Assembly (NCBI GenBank): GCA_029931535.1 | Contig: JAQPZY010001695.1 | Location: 3,848,501-3,912,500 of the forward strand | DNA from: Margaritifera margaritifera | Lineage: Eukaryota; Mollusca; Bivalvia; Unionida; Margaritiferidae | Reading direction: 5' to 3' | Length of the DNA stretch: 64,000 nt | In this document: positions 24,736 through 37,052 of the stretch, one piece after another | Layout of the letters: each line of letters opens with the position of its first letter | Position numbering within the stretch: position 1 is the first letter of the stretch | Made by a program: the position numbers and the translations under genes | The notes under the pieces: generated by a model | Database searches by the model: none | What the model was told of the DNA's origin: nothing | The model's input: only the letters and a program-made list of their open reading frames with translations

Positions 24736-24855
24736 CATCATATCCACCTATGGCGTACAATCCATCATCCATAAGAACTGCAGCAAAGTTGCTCCGACCC
24801 ACATTCATACTTGGGGCACTGTACCATGCCTCCTTCCAGAGGTCATACATCTCGA
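24736..24855 (-). CDS. KLHL10: KLHL10-like gene A, exon 3
   Basis: 120 nt, phase 1 at both ends, acceptor TACATTTCAG and consensus donor G|GTGAGC. Encodes the end of Kelch repeat 5 (VEMYDLWKEAWYSAPSMN) and the start of repeat 6 (LYAIGGYDG). Differs from gene B at 5 of 41 residues, including A-I to V-T just before the double glycine. Confidence 0.9.
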
Positions 24856-25194
24856 CTGAAATGTACATAGAGTGAGTGCCAAGCATTTGATTTAAAGCCC
24901 ATACAAAAATTTAATACAGGATCTCTAGTTTCGCCAATTAAAAAATTATGGTAACCAATGTATGAATTTTGGTTTTATACTAGTATGCCGTTCAAGTTTT
25001 TGCATTTCACAAATTACTGAAAAAGCAAAGTACACGAAACGTGATTACAAATTAAGAATAATGACGTTGCCATGACTAATCTGCGTATTATAAAATATGT
25101 GCTGGGTTTGGTTTTATAATGTATTTTTACTAGCCAATCAAATTGCCAAGTGTTTATTTCAATAAATTCTTTTAATTGAAAATTGGCTTTATTT

Positions 25195-25665
25195 AATGAT
25201 GTTCAGTATTCTAAGTTTGGGTTATGTCCCATATTAAGCCTCGTGGATTCTTGGAGTTACAAGTCTGATAATGATGTTAGATGTTCCAAATATGGGTTAG
25301 GTCCCATGTTGAGCCTCATGGGAACTTGGAGTTACAAGTCCTGATAATAATGTTAGGCATTCTGATTTTGGGTTAGGCCCCATGTTGAGCCTTATGGAGT
25401 CTTGGAGTTACAAGTCCTGATAATGATGTTTGGCATTCTGAGTTTGATTTAGGTCCTACACATGTATTTTGAAGCTCATGGGGAATTTGAGTTACAAGTC
25501 CTGATAATGATATTTGGTATTCTGGTTTGGTATATGCCCCAGGTTGAGCCTTACGGGGACTTGGAGTTACAAGTCCTAATAATGATGTTAGGTATTCTGA
25601 GTTTGGTTTAGGTCCTATGCTGAGATTTATGGGGACTTTGAGTTACAAGTCCTGATAAATTAGCT
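25195..25665. repeat. ~80-bp minisatellite, 6 copies (gene A intron 2)
   Basis: Units contain GAGTTTGGGTTAGGTCCCAT, GAGCCTCATGGGGACTTG and GAGTTACAAGTCCTGATAAT. Gene B has 3 units at 47763-47988 in the same intron, so the array predates the duplication and has changed copy number since. Confidence 0.85.
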
Positions 25666-25937
25666 CATTATTTAATCTGTATTATTTATCTTATTTTGTA
25701 AAGGAGATGTTGACTAACACTGGATTTTTTTTATCATGATTTCTTGTATTATGGGGTGTTTACAGATATTTGCTGCCGATGCAAATGTACAGCCTTAGAT
25801 TTTCAGGCCAACAAGATACAGATTAGAGTGATTATCATCTAACTGCGGCCCAACACGTTTCTTTTTTCTTTATTAATTTTTCTCTCCCACTTCTTCTTCC
25901 TTTTGATTTTTAGTCATCTGACATTTTAACCTTCCAT

Positions 25938-26989
25938 ATTACACACTTAAGTATATAATAAGATTCAAATATTCATCGTTATTAATAAAGGTATAAAATC
26001 TATCCTCTTGTCCTAGTCTCCTTTGGTATTTATTGACATCCCCATTCCCAGCCAATCCACGTTGTAAAGACTGTGAACTAAGTAATATAAATCTAATTAA
26101 ATTATATTGTAGGGGTCTTGAGTAAATTGTTTGATGATTCAAACGAAAAATCAGATGAATGTAGGTGTTATTTTCCCTGTTTATCTTCAAACTCAGTACA
26201 AAAAACATACAAGTTCATTTAGTGCTGAAGAAGGATGATAAAGAGCGGAAACGCGATTACCTCTTCAGTGAAATGTGGGGATGATCTAAAAATTGATCAG
26301 GGAAGTGATTTGGTCACAAAATCACATGGACATGTGACCAGTTTAATTTAATTCAATTTGGATACTTTGATTGCAGCTCTCCACACTTTGCCATACTAGT
26401 TTATGCCTATTGGACATTGGGAATTTCTGCTAATCTATAAGAAACTCATATTTAGACTTGATAAATAATTGTTTTAACTGAAATCCACACATGGGTATTG
26501 GCAGATATACATTGCAATATGTGTGAAATGGCACGGTGGCTTCTGTAAACAGTAAACTCTACCAGGACCAGACACCTGAGAACTAGTTCCCAGACTCAGC
26601 CAAGTTTGGGATAGATCATTCGTTTTCGTGGGCAAAGAGGGATTCCCAACAAACAGTTGTCATTTTCAAAAAGATGTGGGAAAGAAAAAGTGATATAATC
26701 CCTGCACAAATTGGAATATATGCTGATAACTATGGCTTTGTACTAGTGCACAGTAAAACAGTATCAAGCTTTATTGTAATAGCAAACTCTCGACCCCAAC
26801 AACTTGAACGATTCTGTTCCAAAGTCATGTCAACTGATCCATGTACATCTTACTGATAAGAAACTAACATCTGCATTACTGACTTTTATGAAAATAAAGA
26901 AAAGGATAGTGTTGGATTTTAAACATTGGTAATCCCATAGCTGTATAATGAGTTCAAAACTTGAATAAAAGACCAAATGCGGAGATATA
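25938..26989. other. left part of an A-specific insert, unrecognised
   Basis: Homology with intron 2 of gene B stops at about 25937 and resumes near 30868. The first kilobase of this insert holds no LTR matching 30098-30870. A motif CTGAAGAAGG ... GGAAACGCG at 26228-26258 recalls ends of some Penelope-like or LINE elements, but nothing else supports that. Confidence 0.3.
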
Positions 26990-27329
26990 CTGAAGTTGAA
27001 CATAATAAGATTATCGGGGGTGGGGTTTGGTCATACTTTGGTCATACTTGAGAGTGATGTTGATCAGGAAATTATTCCTTTAGCTGACACATGTATTGGT
27101 CAGTCTTTTGATGAGGTCACTTTTTCCTCAGGTATTGATCAGTCAAACGGTATTGATCACAGTGATCCTCTTTTGACAACTCATTCTCTTTATTGTAATC
27201 AGGGTGACAAACGACAATCACTTGTCGTTGAACAGGAGCAAGATCCTGAAATATCCTGTTTGTTCAGTGGGCTATTAGTGAAACTGAAGCCACACAAGTC
27301 CCAGTGTGTTACTTTGTGAAAAATGGGTC

Positions 27330-28440
27330 CTTATGAGCAAATGGAGACCACCTGAGGTACCCGCTGGTGACGAGTGGTCAGTGAGCTATCAAATTGTTGT
27401 TCCTAAGTCATATCGACAGGAAATTCTTAGTCTAACCCATGACACTCCTTTGGCTGGTCATTGAGGAGTCAATAAGACTTATCACAAGATCTTAAATCAT
27501 TTTGATTCTCCGAAACTTAAAAGTGATGTTTCTAAATACTGTAGATCTTATCACACTTGTCAAATGGTAGGAAAATCCAATCAGAAAATACCTAAGGCTC
27601 ATCTGCAACCTATTCCTGCATTTGATGAACTATTTAGTAGAATAATGGTAGACTGTGTCGGTCCTTTACCTAAGACCAAGTCAGGCAACCAATACTTGTT
27701 GACCATCATGTGTATCTACAAGATTTCTAGAGGCAAATCCTCTGAGAAATATAAAAACTAAAACCATTGTGAAAGCTTTGGTGAAGTTTTTTACACTTGT
27801 TGGCCTTCCCAAATCTGTCCAGTCGGATCAAGGGTCAAACAAGTTATGCATGAATTAGGCATCCAACAATTTAAATCTTCTGTCTATCACCCTGAAAGTC
27901 AAGGTCTTTAGGAAAGATTTCATCAAACTTTGAATAATATGATTCGGTCATATTGCTTTGATACAGGAAAGGATTGGGATGAGAGTGTTCATTTGTTGTT
28001 GTTTGCTGTTATGGAATCAGTTCAAGAGTTATTTGGTTTTAGTCCCTTTTAACTGGTTTTTGGTCATACTGTCCATGGACCATTGAAATTATTGAAAGAG
28101 AAACTTCTTTCAAATGAAGATTCAAAGATTAATCTTCTTGACTATGTCTCTGATTTCAAATACAAGTTGTCAAAGGCCTGTGAAGCAGCAAGAACTAATC
28201 TTCACACTACCCAGTCAAAAATGAAATTAAGGTATGACAGAAATACACAGGAAAGGAGTTTTAAACTTGGTGAGAAAGTTATGGCTCTATTGCCCATACC
28301 TCAAAATCCTTTTCGGGTTTTTATGGTCCTTATACTGTTGAAAAGAAAGTAAATGACTTACATTATATCATTAACACCACTGGGAGGCGGAAACAGAAAC
28401 AACTTTGTCATATAAATATGTTAAAGGAATATTTTGACAG
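27330..28440 (+). pseudogene. integrase region of the Gmr1-like element
   Basis: The zinc-binding part is recognisable (TYHKILNHF ... CRSYHTCQ), but one of the expected cysteines reads tyrosine and a stop falls just before VNKTYHK. The first catalytic Asp is in VDCVGPLPKTKSGNQYLL and the second in SDQG. The third (Glu) region follows a stop (CTTTAGGAAAG near 27907). At least two frame changes occur between 27720 and 27860. The C-terminal module ends in CHINMLKEYF and continues in the same frame into the reverse transcriptase leader, so the order is a property of the element and not an assembly of two copies. Confidence 0.7.
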
Positions 28441-29967
28441 AGATAGCCCAGTTAATTATTCACTTAATTTAGTTGTACCTGTGCCACACAGTGAAGATAT
28501 CAACGATGGAATACAATCGGAGTATAGTGACTCGGGTATAACCAACCTTCTCAATTCAGAAATATTGAACAACCTGGACCAGAAACTTTCACATTTAGAA
28601 CAACAGAAAAGAAATGAACTAAAACAGCTATTACATGAGAATGAGCACTTGTTTCCTGATGTTCTTACACGAACAAATAAAATCTATCATGACGTTGACA
28701 TTGTAGATTCTACACCAGTGAAACAACATCCTTACAGGGTGAATCCTCTCAAAGGTAACTATTTGAAGAAAGAAATTCAGTATTTACTGGAGAATGATTT
28801 TATAGAACCAAGTAAAAGTAACTGGAGTTCACCATGTATCCTTGTTCCTAAGCCATATGATACATTCCACATGTGTACTGACTATAGAAAAGTCAACAGT
28901 GTCACCCAAACGGATTCATTTCCAGTACCAAGAATGAACGATTGCATTGATAAAATTGGAAATGCGAAATATGTCGCCAAGTTTGACCTTTTAAAAGGAT
29001 TCTGGCAAATTCCACTCACGGAAAGGGCAAAGGAAATTTCCGCATTTGTAACTCCAGATGGACTTTATCAATATAAAGTCATGCTGTATGGAATGAAAAA
29101 TTCGCCTGCAACGTTTCAACGTCTGATGAACATGATAACATCTGCTCTAGATAATTGTGACACGTACATCGATGATGTCATTATCTACAACGACACCTGG
29201 GAAGATCACTTGGAAACCATTCGGAAATTATTCAAAAGCGCCTCAGTGATGCAAATCTGAAGATTAATTTGAGCAAAAGCGAGTTTTGCCATGCTATTTT
29301 TAGGATATATTGTGGGACAAGGTCAAGTTAAACCTATAGAAGCTAAGGTCAAAGCTATCTCTAAATTTCCGGTACCAATTTGTAAAAAGCAACTGATGCG
29401 ATTTTTAGGTATGGCTGGATATTATCGGAAATTTTGTTCAAATTTTTCCATAATTGCTGAACCTTTGACAAGTTTATTGAGTAAGAAAACCAAATTTCAT
29501 TGGTCTGACAAGTGTCAGAAATCTTTTGTCAAGTTAAAGGCCATGCTTAAGAATGCACCAGTTCTTTCTGCACAAAATTTCAGCCAATCATTTAAATTGT
29601 CTGTTGATGTAAGTGATGTAGTTGTTGGTGGAGTATTGATTCAGGAAGACAAAAATAGTGTGAATTACCCTGTGTGTTATTTTTCTAAAAAAAATAACTA
29701 AACAAGCACCAGAAAAATTATTCCACAATTGAGAAGGAATGTTTGGCTTTGATATTGGCTTTACAGCATTTTGAAGTCTATGTTACCTCGGATCCTTCTC
29801 CGATTATTGTATACAGTGATCACAATCCCCTTAGTTTCATCAACAAAATGAAAGATAAAAATCGGAGATTGTTGAGATGGAGTTTAATATTGCAGGAATA
29901 TAACATTGACATTCAACACATCAGGGGAAAAGAAAACGTGATCGCAGATCCAATTTCACGTGCATAG
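28418..29967 (+). pseudogene. reverse transcriptase and RNase H of the Gmr1-like element
   Basis: Open from 28418 to 29260. RT motifs in order are SSPCILVPKP, TDYRKVNSVT, KFDLLKGFWQIPL and the catalytic YIDDVIIY. A frame change near 29235 is restored at about 29290, followed by the thumb region (MRFLGMAGYYRKF). RNase H follows in a further frame (VDVSDVVVGGVL, then SDHNPL and HIRGKENVIADPISRA, stop at 29965-29967). Length and motifs are normal for Ty3/Gypsy-type enzymes apart from the shifts. Confidence 0.75.
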
Positions 29968-30097
29968 ACTATATTGCTTTGTTTTGTATAAATGAGTTGA
30001 GTGACTTTTAAAAGACATTTTCATTTGAAATTTTGATTGTGCATATTTAAAGGAAAGCTTTATTGCATAAATCTTTCTTTTTCTTTATGATGGGAGG

Positions 30098-30870
30098 TGT
30101 TATGTATGATGTTTATATAATATTTTCGGAAATTATACATGTTTCTTGACTTTAATATTAGCTTAAACCTTAATGTTAAGTATAATCTTGACATGTTTAG
30201 CTATTGTCCTTGAATTAGGTTGTTTACTTAATATTTGAGTTCAAGGACGGTTTTGGTAAACAAATCGTTTATTCCATTTGAGGTCAGGATTGATTTTGTT
30301 TACAGATAAAACCAGAATTTCCTTTAGAGTTATATATCAAAAGTCACATACACCATAATATTGTAGAACATTCTGTCATGTGACCTATCTTTATATATAT
30401 ACCATGTTTAGTGGACAGTTTTTCAGTTTCAACCTTACCATCAGTCTTTTAAAGAGTTATTACAGTTGTGAAAAATCATTCCAAATTCAGAGAGAGGAAT
30501 TTTTTAAAATATTCATTGGATTATAAAAGTGCTCATAGACTTTTGGATTTTGGATTTTTAACTGGTGATTTTGAGATTTATGTGAACTTATTCAAAGATA
30601 TTCTGAAGGACTTCATTTTGGCACATCAGCACATTAAAGACTACTGGCACATCAGGACATTAATGGCTATTGGCACATCAGCACATTTAGGGATACAGTA
30701 TTTCATTCCGAACATTCTATTTTTAGGACTTGTGATTAGAACACTTTGGATTATTGGATTTTTTAAAATTTTAATTCACGTTATTGTAAGTGCATTTTGA
30801 ATTTTCACTTTAATTATCTAGAAATAAATTGCTTGTTGATTTTTGATTTGTTGGTTTCACTTTCTTTCTG
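30098..30870 (+). repeat. 3' LTR of the Gmr1-like element
   Basis: Starts TGTTATGTATGATG directly after the polypurine tract. Contains a TATA-like ATATATATACC (about 30392) and an AATAAA near 30823. The right border is set only by the return of homology with gene B intron 2 at TTACATTTTT (about 30868). No second LTR was seen. Confidence 0.6.
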
Positions 30871-31140
30871 TTACATTTTTCTTAGACCATAGAGTCGTAG
30901 CAGTAGTTCATCCTTATCTTTCTCCCATCTCCTTTTCTATAGTTATTCCATCTCTCTCTCCTTCTCAGTTTCTGTATAATACATCTTTAATTCCAGCCTG
31001 TGTTAATTCATTCACTCATGCATTAATTTACTTGTGCTTTTTATTCATTTCACGCCAATACGTCATTCATTCATTACATGCCCGTCTGTATTTCAATCAT
31101 TCATATATTTATTCATTCATTCTTTGTTTCATATATTCAC

Positions 31141-31332
31141 CCGTATTTAACCTGTTGGTACCATCGTACCCTCCGACAGCGTACATTTGTTCCTGGAAGC
31201 AGACCAAGCTGACCCCACATCTTCGAATGGACATTGGCCTGAGTAATGTCCACTGGCCACTTTTGGGGTTGTAAACCTCGGCTGAGTTCAGGTAGGTATG
31301 GCCATCAGAGCCACCAACTACAAACAACTTTC
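31141..31332 (-). CDS. KLHL10: KLHL10-like gene A, exon 2
   Basis: 192 nt, phase 1 at both ends, acceptor TTGACACAG and donor G|GTGAAT. Encodes Kelch repeat 4 (KLFVVGGSDG ... AEVYNPKSGQWTLL) and the first part of repeat 5 (MYAVGGYDGTNRLNT). Differs from gene B at 13 of 63 residues, far more than the neighbouring exons. Confidence 0.92.
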
Positions 31333-32869
31333 CTGTGTCAAAAATAAATTGATAAGGTGAGTTACTAAATATGTATGTATCTTAGATACAAGAGGGTACG
31401 ATTGCCTCGTCACATGATGTCACATGACGTCGCATTACGTCATGCGCAGTACTAAGCTCGTCCAAATACATTTGTTCACCAGTTTATCGGAGATAAATGC
31501 TACATTTGTAATCTGACGTTGACAGAGTATATTCAGGACGACTACCGCCAACTCCTCAATGAGGCTCCATCTTAATTTGTAGAACCCAAACATATGTCGC
31601 TGATCAGACAATAACTTTACACATTTTTATATTTTAGCAGGTTTACGTACGTAGGTTTGAATACAATAATACAAATTACCCATAATTCGCCTTCAAAACC
31701 GTCCGCATGACTATATTGTTTAATAATTATTCATCCATTGGCCCTATGTAGGGAACTAATTTATTTTAAGTGACTTTGTTTTTAGCTTAGTAACTCGTTT
31801 TAGTCGCGACATACGAGTGAATCCTTTTTCTTAATTGTAAAAAAGTACATCATTAACAATTTGAAAATATTGCGATGAGTCGAAAAGTTGTTTATAGTTT
31901 AGCTTAATTTATTTCTCAATAAAATCTGTGTTCCCCTAATGGGGGCTCACTCATTAGAAATCGTCAGCAAACACAAAACAGCATGTTATATTCAAGCGGA
32001 TAAATCCTCAACACGTGCTTTCATGGTTATGATAATATTGTCATGTGCAGTCTTATCACGAGTAATGTATTTCCGTAGAAAAGAACACTTTATGTTAATT
32101 TATTCCACACGAAGCAGGTGTTAGACGTGGTTTACGGACTTTTTTGGTGTCGAGAAAATGTCGAAATTCGCTTTTCTTTTTTTAAATCTAATCAGCGACG
32201 TATGGTTACGTTCTGTTATGATGGGTTCGTTGTGAGACGTTGGTGGTAGTCGTCGTAAACAAACTTTGTCACTATCACTTTTCTATCAGATAACAAATAA
32301 GAAAACTATCGCAAGGAAAATAAATGTCCAAAAAGTATTTGGACAGAGTTTAATCTATTATTGCCTGCTCCCTTGGAAACTTTCTCCTACCGTGCTGTCT
32401 AAAGGGGTATAGTGCCCTTGCCTTCGGCTCGGACTCTATACTCACATATAACACTGTAGGAGAAAGTTTTCAATGGAGAAGCTAATAATACAATATTAGT
32501 ATTTGTATCTGTTGAAATCTATTTTTTCTTTATCTCTAGGAAATCATTATTTTTTTCATGTTGTTTTGTTTTTCTTTTTTTCTGAAAACTTTCTCACGAG
32601 TTTCATATACTCGTACATCACATGATAATCCCTTGTAAAACTGAAGAACATCTTCAAATTATTGCGCCACATGAAGGTTATATACGCAGTAATTAATTAA
32701 TTTATTTGTTTGCTTTCTTTCTTTTTCTCTTTCGTTCGTTTGGTTGATTTGCTATTTTTACAATAATTTATTTGAGCACAGTTTAATTGATCGATTGATT
32801 AATTGATTGACATCTATATTTGATTACGATATCACATTGAGAATTACAAAAAGGGGGTGGGATCAAAAC

Positions 32870-34166
32870 CATCGAATGTGGCCGCTCCAGAATCGCTTCT
32901 GTGGTGAATCATAGATTGTATAAGACTCCATTGGTTCCTGGCCTTGTCGTATTTCTCGGCGGACATGTGTCTCTGTCTACCGTCGAAACCACCGCAGGCG
33001 TAAACAACACCGTCAATCTGGCCGACGCAAACGTAACAGCGGGACATATACATAGGTGCTCGTTCCTCCCAACGAATCTTGTCTGGATCGAAACAACACA
33101 CGCTGTTCAAATATCGCCCGCCGTCAAAGCCACCGATGACATAGATACAACCGTCCATGCTAACGGATCCATGGTAAGCTCTCGGCGTTGGGAGCTCGCA
33201 GTCTATAGCTTCGAACCACTCGTTCGTATTTCTGTCGAACGTCTCTACGGAGCTTGTGACGCCTTTAGCAGCCCAACCGCCGATGATGAAAATAATTTCG
33301 TAGGGTATTCTCGGAACCATCATGAGGTCATTTTTAAAGCATTCTATGGGAATAAGCTTAGACCTTTTCAAAATACGAATCAGTCTTTGCGCACGCTGGA
33401 TTTGTTTCCATATTTTGCACTTCTTTTTGAAGTCCTTTCTATTTTTCAAAGACTCTCTGAAAAAGTCGTCATCGACAAAACTCATACGAACTGCAGAAAT
33501 GAGATCTGGTAAATGTTTCTCTCTTTCATCTGGCGAAAAGTTGTACCAATTGATCACAGCTTGAAGAACAAGTGTTTCTTCCTTAGCGCACAGGGTATCA
33601 TCAGAAAGAAAATCTAACAATTCTTTCTGCTCTAATTGCACGAATTCCTTGCTTTTCTCTGCAATTTCAAGAAAATGTTTCATAATAAAGTCCCAACATT
33701 TTTTAATCAAAACATGACAGCTGTAGAACTGAGCAAACCTTAGAATGCCTATGCAATTCTCATCCGTCAGCTCTGATGCTAGGAAGGCGACGCAATCGTC
33801 TAGCAATCCCAACATGTTGAAGTGATCGGAAGCTGCGAACAAGTGCTCAATATTGTCGACTGTCAGTGGAAGTTCTTTCAGGTAGGCGTACTGGATAAGG
33901 AGTTCCATGGTCTGGGCAGACACTCCATGGATTTCTACCTCTGGTTGGGGCCTCTCCTGAAGGCCGGACGTAAATAGAGATCTAAAATAATGGCTGCAAC
34001 TAGCCATGACAGCTCTGTGCACGGGAAACTTTCCTTTTTCGCCAGGGATACATATAAAAGCGTCGCAAAGAACTCCATTTTCTCGCATATCATTTAAATG
34101 ATAACGAAATTCTCGGTCGAAATCTTGTTTGATGACATCCATGTTTGTCCGTAAGAAAGTCAACAT
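32870..34166 (-). CDS. KLHL10: KLHL10-like gene A, exon 1 (BTB, BACK, Kelch 1-3)
   Basis: BTB-BACK-Kelch adaptor, predicted to recruit substrates to a Cullin-3 RING ubiquitin ligase through the BTB/BACK region. KLHL10 in other animals acts in spermatid development. Residues 30-130 form the BTB domain (VLCDAFI, HRAVMASCSHYFRSLF). BACK follows (about 135-240, CIGILRFAQFYSC). Kelch repeats 1-3 start at IIGGW (295), YVIGGFDGG (342) and YACGGFDGR (389). The exon stops after 432 codons plus one base at a non-consensus donor G|GTTTTG. An in-frame TAG two codons upstream supports the start. With exons 2-4 the protein is 608 residues with six Kelch repeats. The KLHL10 call rests on overall similarity from memory; a close KLHL paralogue is possible. 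Confidence 0.9.
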
Positions 34167-34178
34167 TGCCTAGATACA

Positions 34179-34207
34179 TGACGTAACATTTACTTGGAGT
34201 GACGTCA
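34179..34207 (-). promoter_or_regulatory. CRE (TGACGTCA) and near-CRE upstream of gene A
   Basis: Perfect palindromic CRE at 34200-34207 and TGACGTAA at 34179-34186, 13 to 41 bp upstream of the start codon. The same pair occurs at the same spacing before gene B. In mammals CREM/CREB sites drive many post-meiotic testis genes, so this fits a KLHL10-type gene. That regulators bind here is inference. Confidence 0.5.
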
Positions 34208-34249
34208 TTACGTCTGAAATCAGTATTCAGCGCGTTGTAAACTGGCTCC

Positions 34250-34375
34250 CTCATTCACTCCTCAGCAGAAGTAGTATTAGTAAAATTGTTATTAATAGTA
34301 GTAACACAGCTGCATTAGTAATAGTATCAGTAACAGCAGCAGTAGTGGAAGTAGTAGTAGTTAGACATAGGACTA
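34250..34375. repeat. imperfect AGT/AGC trinucleotide tract
   Basis: Degenerate GTA/GCA-type repeats just upstream of gene A. A similar tract (GTAGTAGTAG, GTTGTTGTTG) lies upstream of gene B at 51978-52150. Confidence 0.7.
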
Positions 34376-34902
34376 CCAATTGTATTTTACATGAATATAT
34401 TCAATAGCTAGCAATTTTAGTAATTTAGAATTTAAACCATTTCAGGCCAAAGTTTCATCGAATATATCTGACCATATTATATTAGTTACTAGTAAAAGTT
34501 TGTTAGCTAAACATCCTTACAATTTCGTAGCAACCGCAGAAGTACATGTAAATAAGAATGAAAAATAACGAAGTTTCATTTTATTCTGTCAGTTGTTATG
34601 AATTCTGAGTGAAAAGTCAGGAATATAATAACCTTTACTGGCACAGCATCTGATCATGAATGACGGTATGTATTGGCGTTTAACGGCACATAATCACACT
34701 AATGGCCATATGGTGCCAACTTAATTGACGGAATGTCCTCTCATTGAAAATGTATGTACCGCTACTTTGCGCATAATTGTGTATTACTATAAGGTTTCGA
34801 CATTAAAAGAACGTCTTGTGCATGATATGATTATTTTAAAAAAAATACATTTGTGTATGTATGAATAGAAACATCAAAACTGACACTAAAACGTTTTATC
34901 TA

Positions 34903-34998
34903 TCAATAATCGATATTCTCTTAGCAATAATCGATATTCTCCTAGAAATAATAGCAATGATCGATATTCTCTTAGCAATAATCGATATTCTTTTAGGA
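34903..34998. repeat. ~20-bp tandem repeat
   Basis: Four to five copies of a unit containing AATAATCGATATTCTCTTAG. Confidence 0.85.
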
Positions 34999-34999
34999 A

Positions 35000-36470
35000 T
35001 ATAAATTTCTTCTAAAATTTCTGTTTTATTCTTTATGTTAGGAATGCAATATATAAAGTTGATATTTAGTTTTAAAAACAGCAAATGACATTGATCCGAA
35101 TTGTTTCTTTGAAACATAGTAAATTTAAAAAAAGTTCGGATGTTATTACTCACAAATGCTATGGTCATCTTTTCTATCAAGTCTCATCCAGTATTTATAT
35201 ATTCCGGAAGGTATCCCAAGGAAGAATTAGTTTCGGGCTATGGTCAGCAGCTAAAATGGAAATTTTTAAAAAAATTGTAAACCCCCCACTATCAAAATAA
35301 AACCCCATAACCATTAACATGCATTTTCAAATTCACCAGAGAATGGAAAGAGAAGTAAAAAAAATCATGTCAAAACTGATCTTGTATGATAAGCATCTTT
35401 AGAATCGCACCAACCCCTTCCCCACAGCACATAACAATGCCTATAACTCAAGATTTTGTAACCCCGCAAAGAACGTATACTGAAAACAATTGAAGACGTT
35501 ATATACCGTAATTTTCGCCAGAGAAGTCCATATTTTTCCAAGAGACGAATAGTTACGGCAAACATATTGTAACAAGCCTAGGGTAAGCGTTATTTGTATT
35601 TACGTCTCCGTTTATAGGTTTGTTAGATTTTAGTGATTATTTGCTTGATTTTGGGGATTCGGTGTTGGGAAGACATTTCTCAAACCGAGTAATTAGCTAA
35701 TTAACAAGAACAGACGTCATAATATACAGTATTGACGAGACTTTATGGTAGCATGGATTAGTTTCGTAAAAAGGACCCTTCCTAATTTCTTAACATAAGA
35801 AATTTTCCGGATAATTTCACGTACAAGTATTTAGTAAATTTGAGATGGAATAATTTATGTATTCGGTGTTTGGGTAATGTTTTGTAGTACGTGGCATGAA
35901 ATATAGATCTGCGGCTTAGAAAAGCGTAGTGATAAATCATACGAATGTGAAGCCAAACAAACAAACAACAACAAAACATGTAAATTGCGAATCTAGAGTC
36001 TCGTGAATGTTTGGCCGTTAGTTGATTAGATGACAATTATTTATGGTATTAGTGCGCGTTTAACAACCCTCCAGTTAACAACGACTGTTGCCTTTATGTC
36101 CTTGAAAATAGGGGATACATGGACCTCAAGCCAGCCTCATGCAGGTGTTGTTTGATTTGCTTGGCAGTGAGATGATGTAAGACTCCTGGCGTGTTACAAT
36201 ATGTAGTTTTCCCGCGTGAGTGGGCGTATATCATGTTCTTCTTCATATTTCCCATAAACGACACCCATACACGACTGTCATCACTCGAAGACGGGGTCGA
36301 GGGTGTGGGTGGCTTCCTGTTGTTCTTGTTGTACTATTTTGTCCTTCTAAGGCCTCGCTAACTGCGGTTTGGAATTCTTCCGCTGCAGATGAAGTCCCAA
36401 ATATAAGCTGCATGCATCTTCATAGTTCTACGTGCGTTGTGAAAATTGTTAGATATCTTCAATGAGTTCA
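35000..36470. other. no gene seen
   Basis: Short ORFs only, none with recognisable similarity or splice support. No clear repeat. Confidence 0.45.
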
Positions 36471-36620
36471 TCTTGGTGATATCATTGATGTCGAATGGAT
36501 CGAGCTCAGCTTGGTGATACTCATCATTGATGTCGAAAGGATCGAGCTCAACTTGGAGATACCCAGCATTCATGTCGAGTTTTGACTGTGGATTGAGCTC
36601 AACTGATACCCAGCATTCAT
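36471..36620. repeat. ~55-bp degenerate tandem repeat
   Basis: Three diverging copies with GATGTCGAAAGGATCGAGCT and CAACTTGGAGATACCCAGCA. Confidence 0.7.
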
Positions 36621-36751
36621 GTCAGTTTTAAAAAGACAGTTACTCCATTTAAATCTATTATGATTTCATCGACAGTTGGGATTATGTGTCTTTCACGTTT
36701 GACGACCTTTTATTTTTGGTAGTATCATGACGACACAAATTCGAATTTCAT

Positions 36752-37023
36752 CAGATTTCTTTGGTTTGGTTTGGTTTGGTTTTGTGGTTTTAACGCCATT
36801 TTTCAGCACATGATAGGCAATACATGGCGGCAATATATTTGGCGGAGGAAGAACCCGGGAAGAACCACCGACTCACGGGAAGCTACTGGCAAGTTTTCTC
36901 ACATACCCACGTTGGCCGATCCGAGACTCGAACCCACACGGACAGAGGTGAGATGTCAGTGATCTGTAAAGGCGAGCGCCTTAGATCACTCGGCCACCCA
37001 GGGCCCCCAGATTTCTTTGGTTT
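36752..37023 (-). mobile_element. tRNA-derived SINE with 16-bp target-site duplication
   Basis: On the minus strand the element begins with a tRNA-like head: box A-like GTGGCCGAGTGATCTAAGG and box B GGTTCGAGTCTCGG (36921-36934). It ends with a body containing AATGGCGTTAAAACCAC and a tail of AAACC repeats. CAGATTTCTTTGGTTT occurs on both sides (36752-36767, 37008-37023), a typical LINE-mediated target duplication. The head is shared with 52152-52330. Not a tRNA gene: the fold is incomplete and it carries a long 3' body. Confidence 0.85.
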
Positions 37024-37052
37024 TGGTGTTATCACTACGGGCGATACCCGTA

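Larger units (their letters stand above)
26990..30870 (+). mobile_element. degenerate LTR retrotransposon, Gmr1-like domain order
   Basis: Plus-strand pol remains inside intron 2 of gene A, antisense to the host gene. The order is integrase zinc finger (27430-27570), integrase core (27640-28060), GPY-type integrase tail (28270-28440), reverse transcriptase (28700-29260), RNase H (29560-29967), polypurine tract (TGGGAGG) and one LTR (30098 to about 30870). Standard Ty3/Gypsy elements carry integrase last. The integrase-first order with Gypsy-type RT is that of Gmr1-like elements. Gag and the 5' LTR were not found. Several stops and frameshifts mean it is dead. Confidence 0.75.

Noticed and set aside
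30468..31274. Plus-strand ORFs of 110 and 143 residues
   Set aside because: They lie in the LTR and in repeat-rich intron antisense to KLHL10 exon 2, with no recognisable domain.
32901..33512. 203-residue plus-strand ORF
   Set aside because: Antisense shadow of KLHL10-like exon 1. The same shadow appears in copy B at 50554-51231.
36901..37010. tRNA gene candidate on the minus strand
   Set aside because: Has box A/B-like sequence but continues into a SINE body with an A-rich tail and target-site duplication. The same applies to 52152 and 46750.
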